A DNA stretch of 64,000 nt from Thalassospira lucentensis (GTDB lineage Bacteria > Pseudomonadota > Alphaproteobacteria > Rhodospirillales > Thalassospiraceae): assembly GCF_011806425.1 (NCBI RefSeq), contig NZ_JAATOV010000006.1:186001-250000 (forward strand), given 5' to 3'. The position numbers and the translations under genes are program-made. The notes beneath the pieces were generated by a model. The model was not told where the DNA came from, did not search any database, and was given only the letters and a program-made list of their open reading frames with translations. This document shows, piece after piece, positions 17,143 to 26,882 of this stretch (its first letter is position 1; each line of letters starts with the position of its first letter).

Positions 17143-17238
17143 AAAAAGTTGTAGATATTATATTTCTTTGGTATAGATACCTATACTTTAAGTTAGTTTT
17201 CTCTCGCTTTTCGTCGATATGCAGTAGGAGTGGGGCTG

Positions 17239-17856
17239 ATGAAGTCTCTTAGAAACGTGCTTTGCTTAGGGGTTTTGGCATCTGGAACCCTCCTCTTGCC
17301 GCAGGTTGCGACGGCAAAATCGCAATTACCGGGCGATCCTTCCGAACTCATCACCAATAAGATGATTCAAGGCGTTCGTGAGTGGCTATCAAATCCTGTT
17401 GTGGCTTTGTCGATCACCTCGCAGAACCTTCTGCGGAAAGATATGACGCAGGATGCGATTGACGCTGCCGATAAACAGTGGCGGGCTGAACGCGAAGCTG
17501 ATGACCAGCCGCTAGTCGCGGCCATCGTCACCAATCCGCTGTCGGGGTACCTCACGCAGGTGCAGGCGCAGTCCGGCGGACTGTTTGCCGAAATCTTTGT
17601 GATGGATGCTGTTGGCTTAAATGTTGGACAAAGTTCAATCACGTCAGATTTCTGGCAGGGCGATGAAGCCAAATTCCAGAAGACGTTCCCGAACGGCCCC
17701 AACGCCGTCTTTATCGATGAGGCAGAGTATAACGAAGACTCTGATACCTGGCGCTCGCAGCTCAGCATGACCATGAGCGATGAAGATCGTCAGCCAATCG
17801 GCGCTGTGACCATCGAAATCAATCTAACAGAACTTGCTCGTCGCAGCAGCCAGTAG
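17239..17856 (+). CDS. Exported Cache/PDC-like sensor protein, partner of the adjacent chemoreceptor
   Basis: This 205-residue protein has a cleavable signal peptide ([28 protein letters not shown]). The mature part resembles a stand-alone periplasmic Cache/PDC ligand-binding domain. An N-terminal long helix is followed by [31 protein letters not shown] (the MD-x-x-G-x-N-V-x-S pattern), [22 protein letters not shown] and [14 protein letters not shown]. It has no membrane anchor or signalling domain of its own. The chemoreceptor gene starts 11 bp after its stop. I infer that it binds a ligand and signals through that receptor. ATG at 17239 follows TAGGAG (17225-17230); GTG at 17230 lies inside the ribosome site. 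Confidence 0.72.
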   Translation: MKSLRNVLCLGVLASGTLLLPQVATAKSQLPGDPSELITNKMIQGVREWLSNPVVALSITSQNLLRKDMTQDAIDAADKQWRAEREADDQPLVAAIVTNPLSGYLTQVQAQSGGLFAEIFVMDAVGLNVGQSSITSDFWQGDEAKFQKTFPNGPNAVFIDEAEYNEDSDTWRSQLSMTMSDEDRQPIGAVTIEINLTELARRSSQ

Positions 17857-17867
17857 GGAGACGTGCC

Positions 17868-19550
17868 ATGAATTTCTTCAAGAACCTTTCCATCCCAGCC
17901 AAGTTGATGACCTGTTTTGCTGTGATGATTGTCGTGATTTTGATGGTTGCTGCCGCGGGTATGTTCTCGACGATGAAGGTAGAGGGGGCTAACCAGCAAC
18001 GTAACTATTTGTCGGATTTTGAACGCGATTATCGCAGCCTTGATCGTTCATACCTTAAGGCGCGCCAGGAATTGGTCTATTTCCTGACCACCGGGGATCG
18101 CAATGGTCTGAAAAGTTATCAAGAAGCGTTGACCGAGATTGATACGCGTACTGATGTCTTAAAGAGCTACAGCTCCATCAGTCCAGAAGTCGCCACCTTG
18201 ATTGAGCATATGGATGCGGCGATTGATAAGTGGGAAGCGATCGCCGAGGAGCAGGCGACTTTGATGCGCCACTATTTGACGGTGAACCATGCACGCGCGA
18301 TCGAGGCCTCAGGCGAGCCACGTGCGTTGTCCAACGAAGTCAGCAAGATCGCCAATCAGCTTTCAGCGATTATTGATGGAATGGTGGCGGATGTTCAGGC
18401 GCAAGTTAATCAGGCGATGAATATTTTCCAAATCACGCTTGGCTTTGGGGTCATTTTGTTGATCGCGATGGCGGCGCTGTTCGGCGGAACTTTGTCGCGT
18501 ATGATCGCAACACCAATCCGCAAAATGACGGATGCGATGGGCAGTTTGGCATCGGGCAACCTTGATATTGAAATCCACGATATGAAGCGTGCAGACGAAG
18601 TTGGTGCCATGGCCAAATCGTTGGAAGTGTTCCGTGAAAATGCCCGTGAACGTGCCCGAATGGCCGAGCAAGAACAAGTTGAAGCCCAGCGTCAGGTCGA
18701 ACGCAGCAAACGCATGGGCGTTCTGGCAGCTGGCTTTGACGAGAAAATTCAAGATGTTCTTGTTTCGGTTAATGCGGCACTTGATGAAGTTCGATCTGCA
18801 TCTGAAACGCTTTCATCGCATGCGGTACGCGCAAATGGCGATGCAAAGAATGTTGCCGAGCAGGCCGAAGAATCGTCAACCAACATTGAAACGGTTGCAT
18901 CTGCGACTGCACAGCTGTCGTCGTCGATTTCAGAAATTTCGGCCCAAATCGCCCGTGTTACCGAAATTACCCAGCTTGCAGTGGGTGAAACCGAACGTAC
19001 AAACGAGCGGGTTGGAAAGCTTAATGAAGCAGCACAAAGTGTTGGCGAAGTTGTCAACCTGATCAGCGACATTGCGGATCAAACCAACCTTCTGGCTTTG
19101 AATGCGACGATTGAATCGGCTCGTGCCGGTGAGGCCGGTAAGGGCTTTGCGGTTGTTGCCGGTGAAGTCAAAAACCTTGCATCGCAGACCGTGAAGGCAA
19201 CCGAACAGATCACGGCGAAGATTTCCGAGATGCAAAGTGAAACCGGTGCGGCGTCTGAGGCCGTTCGTGGCTTTGCTGACACCATTCACAAAATCGATGA
19301 ATTGATGTCGGTCGTCGCCAGTGCCGTTGAAGAGCAGGGGGCTGCAACCGAGGAAATTTCACGCAGCGTCGAAGGTGCCGCCAATGGCAACATGGCGATT
19401 ACAGATGCTGTACGAAATGTTGCGGTTGCAACCACCGAAAGTGGCGATCTGTCGAACGGGCAGCTTGATAGCGTGGGACGATTGGCCGCGGCCAATGACG
19501 AATTGCGGACCCACGTGAATGGCTTCCTTGAGGATGTCCGCACGGTCTGA
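17868..19550 (+). CDS. Methyl-accepting chemotaxis protein
   Basis: This 560-residue chemoreceptor has TM1 at about 15-33, a helical periplasmic domain at 34-185 (CHASE3/four-helix-like: [29 protein letters not shown]), TM2 at about 188-208 and a HAMP domain at about 210-262. The long cytoplasmic signalling bundle carries the hairpin tip [37 protein letters not shown], where CheA and CheW bind. Likely methylation-site segments flank the tip. There is no C-terminal CheR-docking pentapeptide. It is co-transcribed with the exported Cache-like protein upstream. Ligand unknown. A terminator follows at 19572. Confidence 0.93.
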   Translation: MNFFKNLSIPAKLMTCFAVMIVVILMVAAAGMFSTMKVEGANQQRNYLSDFERDYRSLDRSYLKARQELVYFLTTGDRNGLKSYQEALTEIDTRTDVLKSYSSISPEVATLIEHMDAAIDKWEAIAEEQATLMRHYLTVNHARAIEASGEPRALSNEVSKIANQLSAIIDGMVADVQAQVNQAMNIFQITLGFGVILLIAMAALFGGTLSRMIATPIRKMTDAMGSLASGNLDIEIHDMKRADEVGAMAKSLEVFRENARERARMAEQEQVEAQRQVERSKRMGVLAAGFDEKIQDVLVSVNAALDEVRSASETLSSHAVRANGDAKNVAEQAEESSTNIETVASATAQLSSSISEISAQIARVTEITQLAVGETERTNERVGKLNEAAQSVGEVVNLISDIADQTNLLALNATIESARAGEAGKGFAVVAGEVKNLASQTVKATEQITAKISEMQSETGAASEAVRGFADTIHKIDELMSVVASAVEEQGAATEEISRSVEGAANGNMAITDAVRNVAVATTESGDLSNGQLDSVGRLAAANDELRTHVNGFLEDVRTV

Positions 19551-19571
19551 TGAATGTGACCTAAACACAAC

Positions 19572-19599
19572 AAAGGCGCGGTTTTCGGATCGCGCCTTT
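19572..19599. terminator. Bidirectional intrinsic terminator
   Basis: AAAGGCGCG / CGCGCCTTT arms with a 10-nt loop lead into a plus-strand T-run. It separates the chemoreceptor gene from the convergent DUF482 gene. Confidence 0.85.
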
Positions 19600-19633
19600 T
19601 TCTTATGCCGATCAACCCGTTTCGGTGGTGGGG

Positions 19634-20815
19634 TTAATCCTGGCGATAAGGGCTGTGTTCAGATTGGATGAATTCTTGGTCCTGCGTGATGTGGTCTTGT
19701 TCCTGTTGCAGGAATTGCGCAACCGCACGGCGCAGGCCAGGATCATTGATCAGATGGGCGGAATGGGTAATGACCGGTTCATAGCCGCGCTGGATTTTAT
19801 GTTCGCCCTGCGCGCCGGCCTCCACCGTTTTAAGGCCATGTTCGATGGCAATGTCGATGGCCTGATAATAGCAGGTTTCAAAATGCAAAAGCGGCGTGCG
19901 GTCCACTGAACCCCAGTTCCGCCCATAAAGCGTTTCCGACCCGATCAGGTTAAGCGCACCGGCAACCATTTCACCATCGCGAAAGGCAGATACCAAAACG
20001 GTTCTGTCGCGCAGTCTTTCATGCAGCAATTCAAAGAACTGCCGGGTTAAGTATGCTTGGCCCCATTTACGGTCTGATGTATCGCGATAAAAATGATAAA
20101 ATCGGTCCCAATGTTCCGGTTTAAGGTCATCACCGCGAAGGGCCTTGAACGTATAGCCAGCTTCGAGAACTTGTTTGCGTTCCTTGCGCAGGTTTTTACG
20201 TTTGCGTGAAACGAGCGCGCCCAAAAAATCATCAAATGTCTGATAGTTGCGATTATGCCAGTGATATTGCAGGCCTGTGCGGGTTAGAAACCCCGAATCT
20301 TGCATCTGCGTGCTTTCATCCGCGCTGCAAAACGTGACATGTAACGTTGCCATGCCGAGTTTTTCGGGGAGTATCGAAAGACCTTCGATCAGCATGCGGC
20401 GCACGCTTTCGGGATCCGGATGATCGGGCGATACCAGCAATCGGGGCCCGGGCACCGGCGAGAAGGGGACAGCTGATTGCAGTTTTGGGTAATATTGACC
20501 GCCCGCACGTTCATAGGCCTCAGCCCAAGCCCAATCAAAGACATACTCGCCATAAGAGTGGGCCTTGATGTAAAGCGGCACGACTCCCGCAACGTTTCCA
20601 TCATCGCCGCTTAGCAGAAGATGAAAGGGCTGCCAGCCATTTTCCGCGCGGGTTGAGCCGCTGTCTTCCATTGCCGATAAGAAGGCAAAGCTGACAAACG
20701 GATTATCTGACCCAGCACATTTGTCCCACTGGGTTTGGCCAATCTCATGAATATCGGTGACGGTCTTGATTTCGGCGGGCAAGGTGCGGTCCCCTGATTT
20801 CGTTCGGATGGCCAC
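19634..20815 (-). CDS. GNAT/FemAB-fold DUF482 protein (putative peptidogalycan biosynthesis)
   Basis: This 393-residue protein matches the DUF482 family, which has an acyltransferase-like (FemAB/GNAT) fold. Motifs include DNPFVSFAFLSAMEDSGS (about 38-55), VFDWAWAEAYERAGGQYYPKLQSAVPFSPVPGPRLLV (about 100-136), KRKNLRKERK (about 206-215) and GRNWGSVDRTPLLHFETCYYQAIDIAIEHGL (about 311-341). Family members are widespread in proteobacteria, but their reaction is not established; transfer of an aminoacyl or acyl group is inferred. Length and ends are typical. It is monocistronic and divergent from serA. Confidence 0.85.
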   Translation of the reverse strand: MAIRTKSGDRTLPAEIKTVTDIHEIGQTQWDKCAGSDNPFVSFAFLSAMEDSGSTRAENGWQPFHLLLSGDDGNVAGVVPLYIKAHSYGEYVFDWAWAEAYERAGGQYYPKLQSAVPFSPVPGPRLLVSPDHPDPESVRRMLIEGLSILPEKLGMATLHVTFCSADESTQMQDSGFLTRTGLQYHWHNRNYQTFDDFLGALVSRKRKNLRKERKQVLEAGYTFKALRGDDLKPEHWDRFYHFYRDTSDRKWGQAYLTRQFFELLHERLRDRTVLVSAFRDGEMVAGALNLIGSETLYGRNWGSVDRTPLLHFETCYYQAIDIAIEHGLKTVEAGAQGEHKIQRGYEPVITHSAHLINDPGLRRAVAQFLQQEQDHITQDQEFIQSEHSPYRQD

Positions 20816-20921
20816 TGTTGGCCTTTTTTATACGCAGTAGCCGGTATATGCGTTCAAAAGATAGGCGCATTGCGCATTTACGCAAGGGAAAGCCTTTGAC
20901 GGACGCGCTTCAAGGTCCTAT

Positions 20922-21011
20922 TTCATTGGGCCACGGACCATAAGGAAATGGTTCCAATGAACGGCTCGGGATAATCCCGTGTCGCCCTCGCGAAGAAAAG
21001 GATGGTGCGCC
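20922..21011 (+). promoter_or_regulatory. Structured 5' leader of serA
   Basis: The region before serA can fold in several ways. TTCATTGG (20922-20929) pairs with CCAATGAA (20954-20961). An alternative hairpin pairs GG-A-CCAT with ATGG-TT-CC (20935-20955) and shares CC at 20954-20955. A separate perfect stem CGGGAT-A-ATCCCG lies at 20967-20979, and the ribosome site AAGGA follows at about 20997. A TTGACG element at 20896-20901 may be the -35. If so, transcription starts inside the first arm and only the later hairpins are in the RNA. It recalls the serC RNA motif known upstream of alphaproteobacterial serine genes, but I cannot confirm a match. Confidence 0.4.
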
Positions 21012-22253
21012 GTGAACAGCAAACTTTCGTTGGAGAAGGACAAGATCAAGATCGTCCTGCTCGAAGGTATCCATGAAAACGCTGTAAAGATGTTCAAACA
21101 GGCCGGCTACTCAAATGTCGACCATTACCCTGCTGCGCTCGACGCGGACGAATTGAAGTCCGTTGTTGCAGACGCGCATTTTCTTGGCATCCGTTCTCGC
21201 ACCAAATTGACCGAGGAAGTGATTGATGCGGCGCCTAAGCTGACCTCGATCGGGTGTTTCTGTATTGGGACCAATCAGGTTGATCTGACGGCTGCTGCGA
21301 TGCGCGGTATCCCGGTCTTCAACGCACCGTATTCCAATACCCGTTCGGTTGCTGAACTGGTTTTGGGTCAAGTCATTATGTTGCTGCGCGGTATTCCGCA
21401 GCGCAACGCTGCTGCCCATGACGGTGGTTGGCTTAAAAATGCCAAGGGCTCTTACGAAGCGCGCGGTAAGACGCTTGGTATTATTGGTTATGGGCATATC
21501 GGCTCACAGCTTTCGGTTCTGGCCGAATCGCTTGGTATGAACGTCATTTACTATGATGTGATCAACAAACTTGCGATGGGTAATGCAACCACCTGTGGTT
21601 CGATGGATGAGCTGCTTGCAAGCTCTGACGTGGTTTCGTTGCATGTTCCGGCCAATGATCAGACCAAGAACATGATCACTGCGGCAGAAATCGCCAAAAT
21701 GAAGCCGGGCGCGCATCTGATTAACGCTGCACGTGGCAATGTCATCGTGATCGAAGATCTGGCAGCCGCCCTTGAAAGCGGTCATTTGGCTGGTGCGGCA
21801 CTTGACGTGTTCCCGGTTGAGCCGGCAGGCAAGGATGAGAAATTCGAAAGCCCGCTGCGTGGTATGAACAACGTTATCCTGACGCCGCATATTGGTGGTT
21901 CGACCCAGGAAGCGCAGGAAAATATCGGCTTTGAAGTTGCTGACAAGCTGATCACTTATTCTGATAACGGCTCGACCTTGGGCGCTGTGAACTTCCCGGA
22001 AGTTTCCCTGCCGGTCAAGGATCGCACCCATACGCGCTTTATGCACATTCACCGCAACGTTCCGGGCGTTTTGTCGAAAATCAACGATGTATTCTCGACA
22101 CGCGGCATGAACATCAGTGGCCAGTATCTGCGCTCTGAGGGCGGGGTTGGTTATGTGGTCGTTGAAGTTGACGAAGAAATCAAACCGGGCCTTGGTGTTC
22201 GTAAAGAACTTGCAGCCATCGACGGCACCTTGCGGGTTCGCTTCCTGTTCTAA
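21012..22253 (+). CDS. serA: D-3-phosphoglycerate dehydrogenase
   Basis: This 413-residue enzyme performs the first step of serine synthesis, oxidising 3-phosphoglycerate with NAD+. It has the 2-hydroxyacid dehydrogenase core: substrate loop CIGTNQVDL, Rossmann motif GIIGYGHIGSQLSVLAESLGM, catalytic Arg in NAARG, Glu in VFPVEP and His in LTPHIGGST. A C-terminal ACT domain (about 335-413, THTRFMHIHRNVPGVLSKINDVF) usually mediates serine feedback inhibition. Size matches the short E. coli-type SerA. I chose GTG at 21012 (VNSKLSLEKDKIKIVLLEG), about 10 bp after AAGGA, over an upstream GTG at 20979 that falls inside a leader hairpin. Confidence 0.94.
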   Translation: MNSKLSLEKDKIKIVLLEGIHENAVKMFKQAGYSNVDHYPAALDADELKSVVADAHFLGIRSRTKLTEEVIDAAPKLTSIGCFCIGTNQVDLTAAAMRGIPVFNAPYSNTRSVAELVLGQVIMLLRGIPQRNAAAHDGGWLKNAKGSYEARGKTLGIIGYGHIGSQLSVLAESLGMNVIYYDVINKLAMGNATTCGSMDELLASSDVVSLHVPANDQTKNMITAAEIAKMKPGAHLINAARGNVIVIEDLAAALESGHLAGAALDVFPVEPAGKDEKFESPLRGMNNVILTPHIGGSTQEAQENIGFEVADKLITYSDNGSTLGAVNFPEVSLPVKDRTHTRFMHIHRNVPGVLSKINDVFSTRGMNISGQYLRSEGGVGYVVVEVDEEIKPGLGVRKELAAIDGTLRVRFLF

Positions 22254-22281
22254 TCGGGCAAGGGTAATAGATTGAATTAAG

Positions 22282-22311
22282 AAGGGCGGGTGCCATATGG
22301 TACCCGCCCTT
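22282..22311 (+). terminator. Intrinsic terminator after serA
   Basis: AAGGGCGGGTGCC / GGTACCCGCCCTT arms (one G-U pair) with an ATAT loop run into TTTT. It lies 28 bp past the serA stop. Confidence 0.9.
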
Positions 22312-22479
22312 TTTCTATGCCCGGGTCAATTTGGTATTCTAAAAGTGACAGCATACAATACCAATTATGCTAGATTTCGGGGATTTTCGTATATTTTCAA
22401 CATTGTGGTATTCAAAAGGTATCTTTCGTGCTTGGATTGCCCAACTACGTTTAGTTGGCTTCACAGTAGGAGAAGAAAA

Positions 22480-23541
22480 ATGAAAATAAAGAGAATGGTC
22501 GTCGGTTTGGGTGTCTCGCTGATTTTGGCAGGGACAGCCTTTGCACCGGCAATGGCGGCGGATGCGACGGACGGCGCGCGTATCCGCGAACTGGTCGATA
22601 CGGGGATGCACTATTACTGGTCGGGTGGTGACATCAAAAAGGCCGAGGCCGAGGTGTTCAAGGGCATCACCCTGCACGGTCGATACGATGTCGTCGAACA
22701 GGCCTTTGCCGAGGCATCCAAGCTCGCACCAGAACGGATTGATTTGCGTTACGCGATTGCGTCAGCGCGCATTCTGCAAAAGAAACTCGATGAGTCGGCG
22801 GAAACTTATATCGGTATTACCCGTGTCGATCCGCATGCTTTTGATGCTTATACGTGGTTGGCGGCGTTGGCGCATATCCGTGGCGAAGATGATCAGTATC
22901 GCAACTATATGGACGCGATGGCCGGAATTGATCGCGACAAGGCGGATGATTACCGTAAACGCTTCTTGCGCGCTGATGCCAACATGGCCGAAGCCCCAAA
23001 TCAGGACGTACCGGTTCTCGGTGAAAAACCGACCATCGTGATTCTGGGCTATGCACTTGCCGACGACGGCACAATGCGAGATCCCTTGATGCAGCGTCTT
23101 GAAGTCGGGCTGAAAGCAGCCAAAGCAAACCCGACTGCGCGTGTGATGGTCACTGGCGGTCAGCCGAAATCTGGCGTCACCGAAGGCGATATGATGATGC
23201 GCTGGCTGGTTGAGCAGGGCGTTGATCGAGATCGCATCATGCTCGAGGACAAGTCAAAAGACACCGTCGGAAACATGCTCAATATCGCGAACCTTTTGAA
23301 CCGACATACGACCGATGACATCATTTTGGTCACCAGTGCTAGCCACATGCGCCGCGCCAAAACGGTGCTTCAGGACGCGCTCGATCAATATGGTCTGGAT
23401 GCATCGGTTCATCCATTGATCGCACTTGATTTTGATAGCATCGAAGAAGCATCGAAAGTTAGCGACAGCGAAAAGCTTGTCGTCTATCGCGATATGCTGC
23501 GTGTATCGGGCATTTGGGCGTTTCCGGGCTTGCAACAATAG
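22480..23541 (+). CDS. Exported TPR-containing YdcF/ElyC-family (DUF218) protein
   Basis: This 353-residue product has a signal peptide (MKIKRMVVGLGVSLILAGTAFAPAMA). A TPR-like helical region at about 30-165 (YDVVEQAFAEASKLAPERIDLRYAIASARI) is followed by a DUF218 domain at about 175-345. The DUF218 hallmarks are present: IVILGYAL, RVMVTGG, EGDMMMRWLVEQGVDRDRIMLEDKSKDTVGNMLN and ILVTSASHMRRA. DUF218 proteins such as ElyC and SanA affect envelope assembly; the activity is not defined. ATG at 22480 follows AGGAGAAG; longer upstream frames lack a signal sequence. A hairpin terminator follows at 23574. Confidence 0.82.
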   Translation: MKIKRMVVGLGVSLILAGTAFAPAMAADATDGARIRELVDTGMHYYWSGGDIKKAEAEVFKGITLHGRYDVVEQAFAEASKLAPERIDLRYAIASARILQKKLDESAETYIGITRVDPHAFDAYTWLAALAHIRGEDDQYRNYMDAMAGIDRDKADDYRKRFLRADANMAEAPNQDVPVLGEKPTIVILGYALADDGTMRDPLMQRLEVGLKAAKANPTARVMVTGGQPKSGVTEGDMMMRWLVEQGVDRDRIMLEDKSKDTVGNMLNIANLLNRHTTDDIILVTSASHMRRAKTVLQDALDQYGLDASVHPLIALDFDSIEEASKVSDSEKLVVYRDMLRVSGIWAFPGLQQ

Positions 23542-23573
23542 TCGTACAATTCAAAACGCCAGACAATCTAACG

Positions 23574-23598
23574 AACTGACGCCCGTGTGGCGTCAGTT
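23574..23598. terminator. Bidirectional hairpin terminator
   Basis: A perfect 10-bp stem AACTGACGCC / GGCGTCAGTT with a 5-nt loop is followed by TTTCG. It lies between the YdcF-like gene and the convergent GNAT gene. Confidence 0.7.
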
Positions 23599-23621
23599 TT
23601 CGTTTGGCACACAGGAAAATG

Positions 23622-24104
23622 TCAAAGCTTGCGATACATGACGAGTGCGTCTGTTTCACCCAATGTTGGGTGCATGAACGCACCGGGCAGGCGGCCCACA
23701 ATCTCAAAACCAAGCGTCGGCCAAAGATGGACAGCGGCCGCGTTGCTGGCGATGACAAAATTAAACTGCATCGCACGGTAACCAAGGTTCTTGGCGCGGA
23801 TCAAAGATTCTTCGCACATTTTACGTGCGATACCGCGCCCGCTGGCGTTTGGGGCAACCATATAGCCGCAATTACACACATGTGCGCCGCCACCGGCCTG
23901 ATTTGTCCGGATGTAATAGGTGCCAACGATGTTGCCGTCTTCTTCTGCAACCAGAGCGACCTTGTCCGGACCCAGCCAGTAATCAGCAATCTGATCGCGC
24001 GTCAGGGTAGGATCAATCGCGTAGGTGTCGCCGGCACGCAGGATCGGTTCGACAATGGCCAGAATGGCGTCTTTGTCCTTTGGGGTCGCTTTGCGAATAT
24101 GCAT
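23622..24104 (-). CDS. GNAT family N-acetyltransferase
   Basis: This 160-residue protein has the full GNAT fold. The acetyl-CoA loop NASGRGIARKMCEESL (about 89-104, R/Q-x-x-G-x-A) and C-terminal strand GFEIVGRLPGAFMHP are clear, as is NAAAVHLWPTLGFE, the classic N-x-x-A-x-x-L-Y/W-x-x-x-GF element. The substrate is unknown; small amines or protein N-termini are possible. It starts 14 bp after the aat stop on the same strand, so both are probably one operon. Confidence 0.88.
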   Translation of the reverse strand: MHIRKATPKDKDAILAIVEPILRAGDTYAIDPTLTRDQIADYWLGPDKVALVAEEDGNIVGTYYIRTNQAGGGAHVCNCGYMVAPNASGRGIARKMCEESLIRAKNLGYRAMQFNFVIASNAAAVHLWPTLGFEIVGRLPGAFMHPTLGETDALVMYRKL

Positions 24105-24118
24105 GGGAACTCAAACTT

Positions 24119-24796
24119 CTAGGATGTTGGGCTTCGTTGAATGTGTGGCGCGTTATCGCCGCCCGTCAGGGTTTGTTCAAGAATTTCTTGATCGACTTCA
24201 AAGGGCAGGTTTGCGCGCCCTGCCAAGGCCTTGGCCAGTTCATTGCGGTAACGTTCGCGCGGGATTTCAAGCACCCCGAACTGTTTAAGGTGATCATTGA
24301 CGAATTGGGTGTCCAGTAGGCTATAGCCGCCTTGGCGCATCAGCGCGACCAGATGTACGAGCGCAACCTTGGATGCATTGGTGGCGCGCGAAAACATGCT
24401 TTCACCAAAGAAAGCCTTGCCCAGACTGACCCCATAAAGGCCGCCGACAAGTTTGCCGTCTTTCCAGGCTTCGATGGAATGTGCGCAGCCCATTTTGTGA
24501 AGTGCGCAATAGGCTTCTTGGATGTTGTCGTTGATCCATGTGTCATCACGATCATCGGTTTGTTCTGCGCAAGCGCGAATGACGTCGGCAAAGGCTTTGT
24601 CGACATGGATTGTAAAGCCGCCTTTGCGCACTGCTTTACGCAAAGAACGTGGAACATGAAAATCGTCCAGCGGCAAAATGCCGCGCCATTCCGGATCGAT
24701 CCAATAAAGCGTCGGATCGTCATGGCTTTCGGCCATGGGGAAAAGCCCGACAGAATATGCCCGGATCAATAAATCAGGGGTCAGCTGGTTTGACAT
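24119..24796 (-). CDS. aat: Leucyl/phenylalanyl-tRNA-protein transferase
   Basis: This 226-residue Aat adds Leu or Phe from charged tRNA to proteins with N-terminal Arg or Lys, making N-degrons read by ClpS-ClpA. Motifs include SVGLFPMAE, WIDPEWRGILPLDDFHVPRSLRK, GGLYGVSLGKAFFGESMFS (catalytic core) and LLDTQFVNDHLKQFG. I chose ATG at 24796 (MSNQLTPDLLIRAYSVGLFPM) because it gives the family N-terminus; the longer frame to 24871 adds 25 unrelated residues. The gene pairs functionally with clpS-clpA in this window. Confidence 0.94.
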   Translation of the reverse strand: MSNQLTPDLLIRAYSVGLFPMAESHDDPTLYWIDPEWRGILPLDDFHVPRSLRKAVRKGGFTIHVDKAFADVIRACAEQTDDRDDTWINDNIQEAYCALHKMGCAHSIEAWKDGKLVGGLYGVSLGKAFFGESMFSRATNASKVALVHLVALMRQGGYSLLDTQFVNDHLKQFGVLEIPRERYRNELAKALAGRANLPFEVDQEILEQTLTGGDNAPHIQRSPTS

Positions 24797-25010
24797 GATC
24801 GCAGTGATAATCTTTTCCGTCCTGTCTATCTGACGACACTGTACATATGTGGTGTCACACCGGCCAGACAAGGCCGCCTAAGTGTTTGGTCAGCGTGAAT
24901 TATCATCTTACGCGCGTTTGATTAAATAGTTGATCCCAAATGCCCGTAACACAAATGAAATTTGCATGATCTGTTGTTTTGGCGTTGATATCGGTGCAGT
25001 GGGTATAAAA

Positions 25011-25040
25011 AAAACGGGGACCAGAAAAGGTCCCCGTTTT
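25011..25040 (-). terminator. Intrinsic terminator after accC
   Basis: A perfect 12-bp stem AAAACGGGGACC / GGTCCCCGTTTT with a 6-nt loop has a long T-run on the minus side. It starts 21 bp after the accC stop. Confidence 0.9.
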
Positions 25041-25060
25041 TCGTGCAGTCATGTGACGGC

Positions 25061-26401
25061 TTATTTCATGCCCATGAATTTTTCCAGCCAGTGGATGTCG
25101 TAATCCCCTTTCTGGATGTCCGGGTTCGCCAAAAGTTCCTGATGCAGCGGGATGGTGGTTTTAATGCCACCAATTGCATATTCAGCCAGCGCACGGCGCA
25201 GGCGCATCATGCATTCTTCGCGATCACGACCATGCACGATCAATTTTGCGATCATGCTGTCGTAATAGGGCGGGATCGAATAGCCGGTGTAAATGCCGCT
25301 ATCGACGCGCACGCCCAAGCCACCCGGTGCATGGTATTCGGTGATCTTGCCCGGTGACGGAACGAAGGTTTCCGGATCCTCAGCATTGATACGACATTCA
25401 ATCGCATGACCGTGAATTTCAAGGTCTTCCTGCTTAAAGGACAGCTCAAGACCCGCCGCGACACGGATCTGTTCGCGTACAAGGTCAACACCGGAAATCA
25501 TCTCAGTAACCGGATGCTCGACCTGCAAACGGGTGTTCATTTCGATGAAATAGAACTCGCCATTTTCATACAGGAACTCGATGGTGCCAGCATTGCGATA
25601 GCCCATACCGATCATGGCATTCGCCACGGTCGAGCCGATGCGTTCGCGTTCTTCAGCCGTTAAGGTCGGCGAAGGGGCTTCTTCAAGAACCTTCTGATGG
25701 CGACGCTGCAACGAACAGTCACGTTCGAACAGATGCACGGCATTGCCGTGGGTGTCGCCAATCACCTGCAATTCGATATGGCGCGGCTTGCCAAGGTATT
25801 TTTCAATGTAAACCGCTGCATTGCCAAAGTTCTGCAACGCTTCTTTGCGGGTCATGGAAAAGGCTTCGGCAAGCTCTTCGTCGCGTTCCACGACTTTCAT
25901 GCCGCGACCGCCACCACCACCAGATGCCTTAATCAGCACCGGATAGCCAATATCGTTGGCGCACTTACGGGCTTCTTCGACGTCGGTGATTTCGCCGTCA
26001 GACCCTGGAACGACTGGGATGCCAAGTCGTTCGACGGTCTGTTTGGCGGTGATTTTGTCACCCATCGTGCGAATATGTTCCGGCGTCGGGCCGATGAAGG
26101 CAAAGCCGTGTTCTTCAACCATCGAGGCGAAGTCAGCACTTTCTGACAGGAAGCCATATCCGGGATGAATGGCGTTTGCGCCGGTGATTTCGGCAGCAGA
26201 CAGAATGGCCGGAATATTCAGATAGCTGTCTTTGGACGAGGGCGGGCCAATACAGACCGATTCGTCCGCCAGTCGCACATGCATGGCGTCCGCGTCAGCG
26301 GTCGAATGCACAGCAACCGTTTTGATGCCCATTTCGCGGCAGGCGCGCTGAATGCGGAGCGCGATTTCACCACGGTTGGCAATCAGGATTTTGTCGAACA
26401 T
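25061..26401 (-). CDS. accC: Acetyl-CoA carboxylase biotin carboxylase subunit
   Basis: This 446-residue AccC carboxylates the biotin of AccB with ATP and bicarbonate, the first half of malonyl-CoA synthesis. Landmarks are [22 protein letters not shown] at the start, HPGYGFLSE, the Gly-rich ATP lid [14 protein letters not shown] (about 159-172), [20 protein letters not shown] and [14 protein letters not shown] with the catalytic Arg. The C-terminal domain is complete. It lies 17 bp after accB in the standard accB-accC operon. Confidence 0.97.
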   Translation of the reverse strand: MFDKILIANRGEIALRIQRACREMGIKTVAVHSTADADAMHVRLADESVCIGPPSSKDSYLNIPAILSAAEITGANAIHPGYGFLSESADFASMVEEHGFAFIGPTPEHIRTMGDKITAKQTVERLGIPVVPGSDGEITDVEEARKCANDIGYPVLIKASGGGGGRGMKVVERDEELAEAFSMTRKEALQNFGNAAVYIEKYLGKPRHIELQVIGDTHGNAVHLFERDCSLQRRHQKVLEEAPSPTLTAEERERIGSTVANAMIGMGYRNAGTIEFLYENGEFYFIEMNTRLQVEHPVTEMISGVDLVREQIRVAAGLELSFKQEDLEIHGHAIECRINAEDPETFVPSPGKITEYHAPGGLGVRVDSGIYTGYSIPPYYDSMIAKLIVHGRDREECMMRLRRALAEYAIGGIKTTIPLHQELLANPDIQKGDYDIHWLEKFMGMK

Positions 26402-26418
26402 GCGGTTCTTACCCTGGC

Positions 26419-26871
26419 TTATTCAATAATGATCAGCGGTTCGTCATATTCAACCGGATGGCCGTCGGTGGCGACAATCTGCGTCACTTTACCAGATTTC
26501 GGCGCGCGGATCGGATTGAAGGTTTTCATCGCTTCGATCAGCATAACGGTCTGACCTTCGGCAACGGTAGAGCCGACAGAAACAAACGGTGCTGCACCTG
26601 GTTCCGGCGCAAAATAAACCACGCCGACCATTGGCGATTTAACAGCACCCGGATGGGCACCCAAATCAGCCGGAGCGGCGGCAGCAGCGGCAGCTGGTGC
26701 GGCGGGCGCAGAAACTGCGGCTTGTGCCGGGGCAGCGGCAACCATGGTGCCCTGGCGGGCAACACGAATGCGGTTGTCACCAGCGGCAACTTCAATTTCG
26801 GTCAGCTTGGTGTCGTCCAGCAGCTCTGCGAGCTGGCGAATGGCGTCATTGTCGATGTTGAACTTGCTCAT
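26419..26871 (-). CDS. accB: Biotin carboxyl carrier protein of acetyl-CoA carboxylase
   Basis: This 150-residue AccB has an N-terminal dimerisation region ([28 protein letters not shown]), an Ala/Pro-rich flexible linker (about 55-75) and a C-terminal biotinyl domain. The biotin attachment site is in LIEAMKTFN (Lys in A-M-K). The thumb motif before it is [17 protein letters not shown] chose ATG at 26871 because it gives the family N-terminus; the longer frame overlaps pseudogene sequence. Upstream, where aroQ normally sits in this gene order, there is only a degraded aroQ. Confidence 0.95.
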   Translation of the reverse strand: MSKFNIDNDAIRQLAELLDDTKLTEIEVAAGDNRIRVARQGTMVAAAPAQAAVSAPAAPAAAAAAAPADLGAHPGAVKSPMVGVVYFAPEPGAAPFVSVGSTVAEGQTVMLIEAMKTFNPIRAPKSGKVTQIVATDGHPVEYDEPLIIIE

Positions 26872-26882
26872 TTCGATATCTT

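Noticed and set aside
16903-17154. Open frame of 83 codons across the sRNA candidate
   Set aside because: It runs straight through the strong terminator at 16980-17005, has no ribosome site and a random composition.
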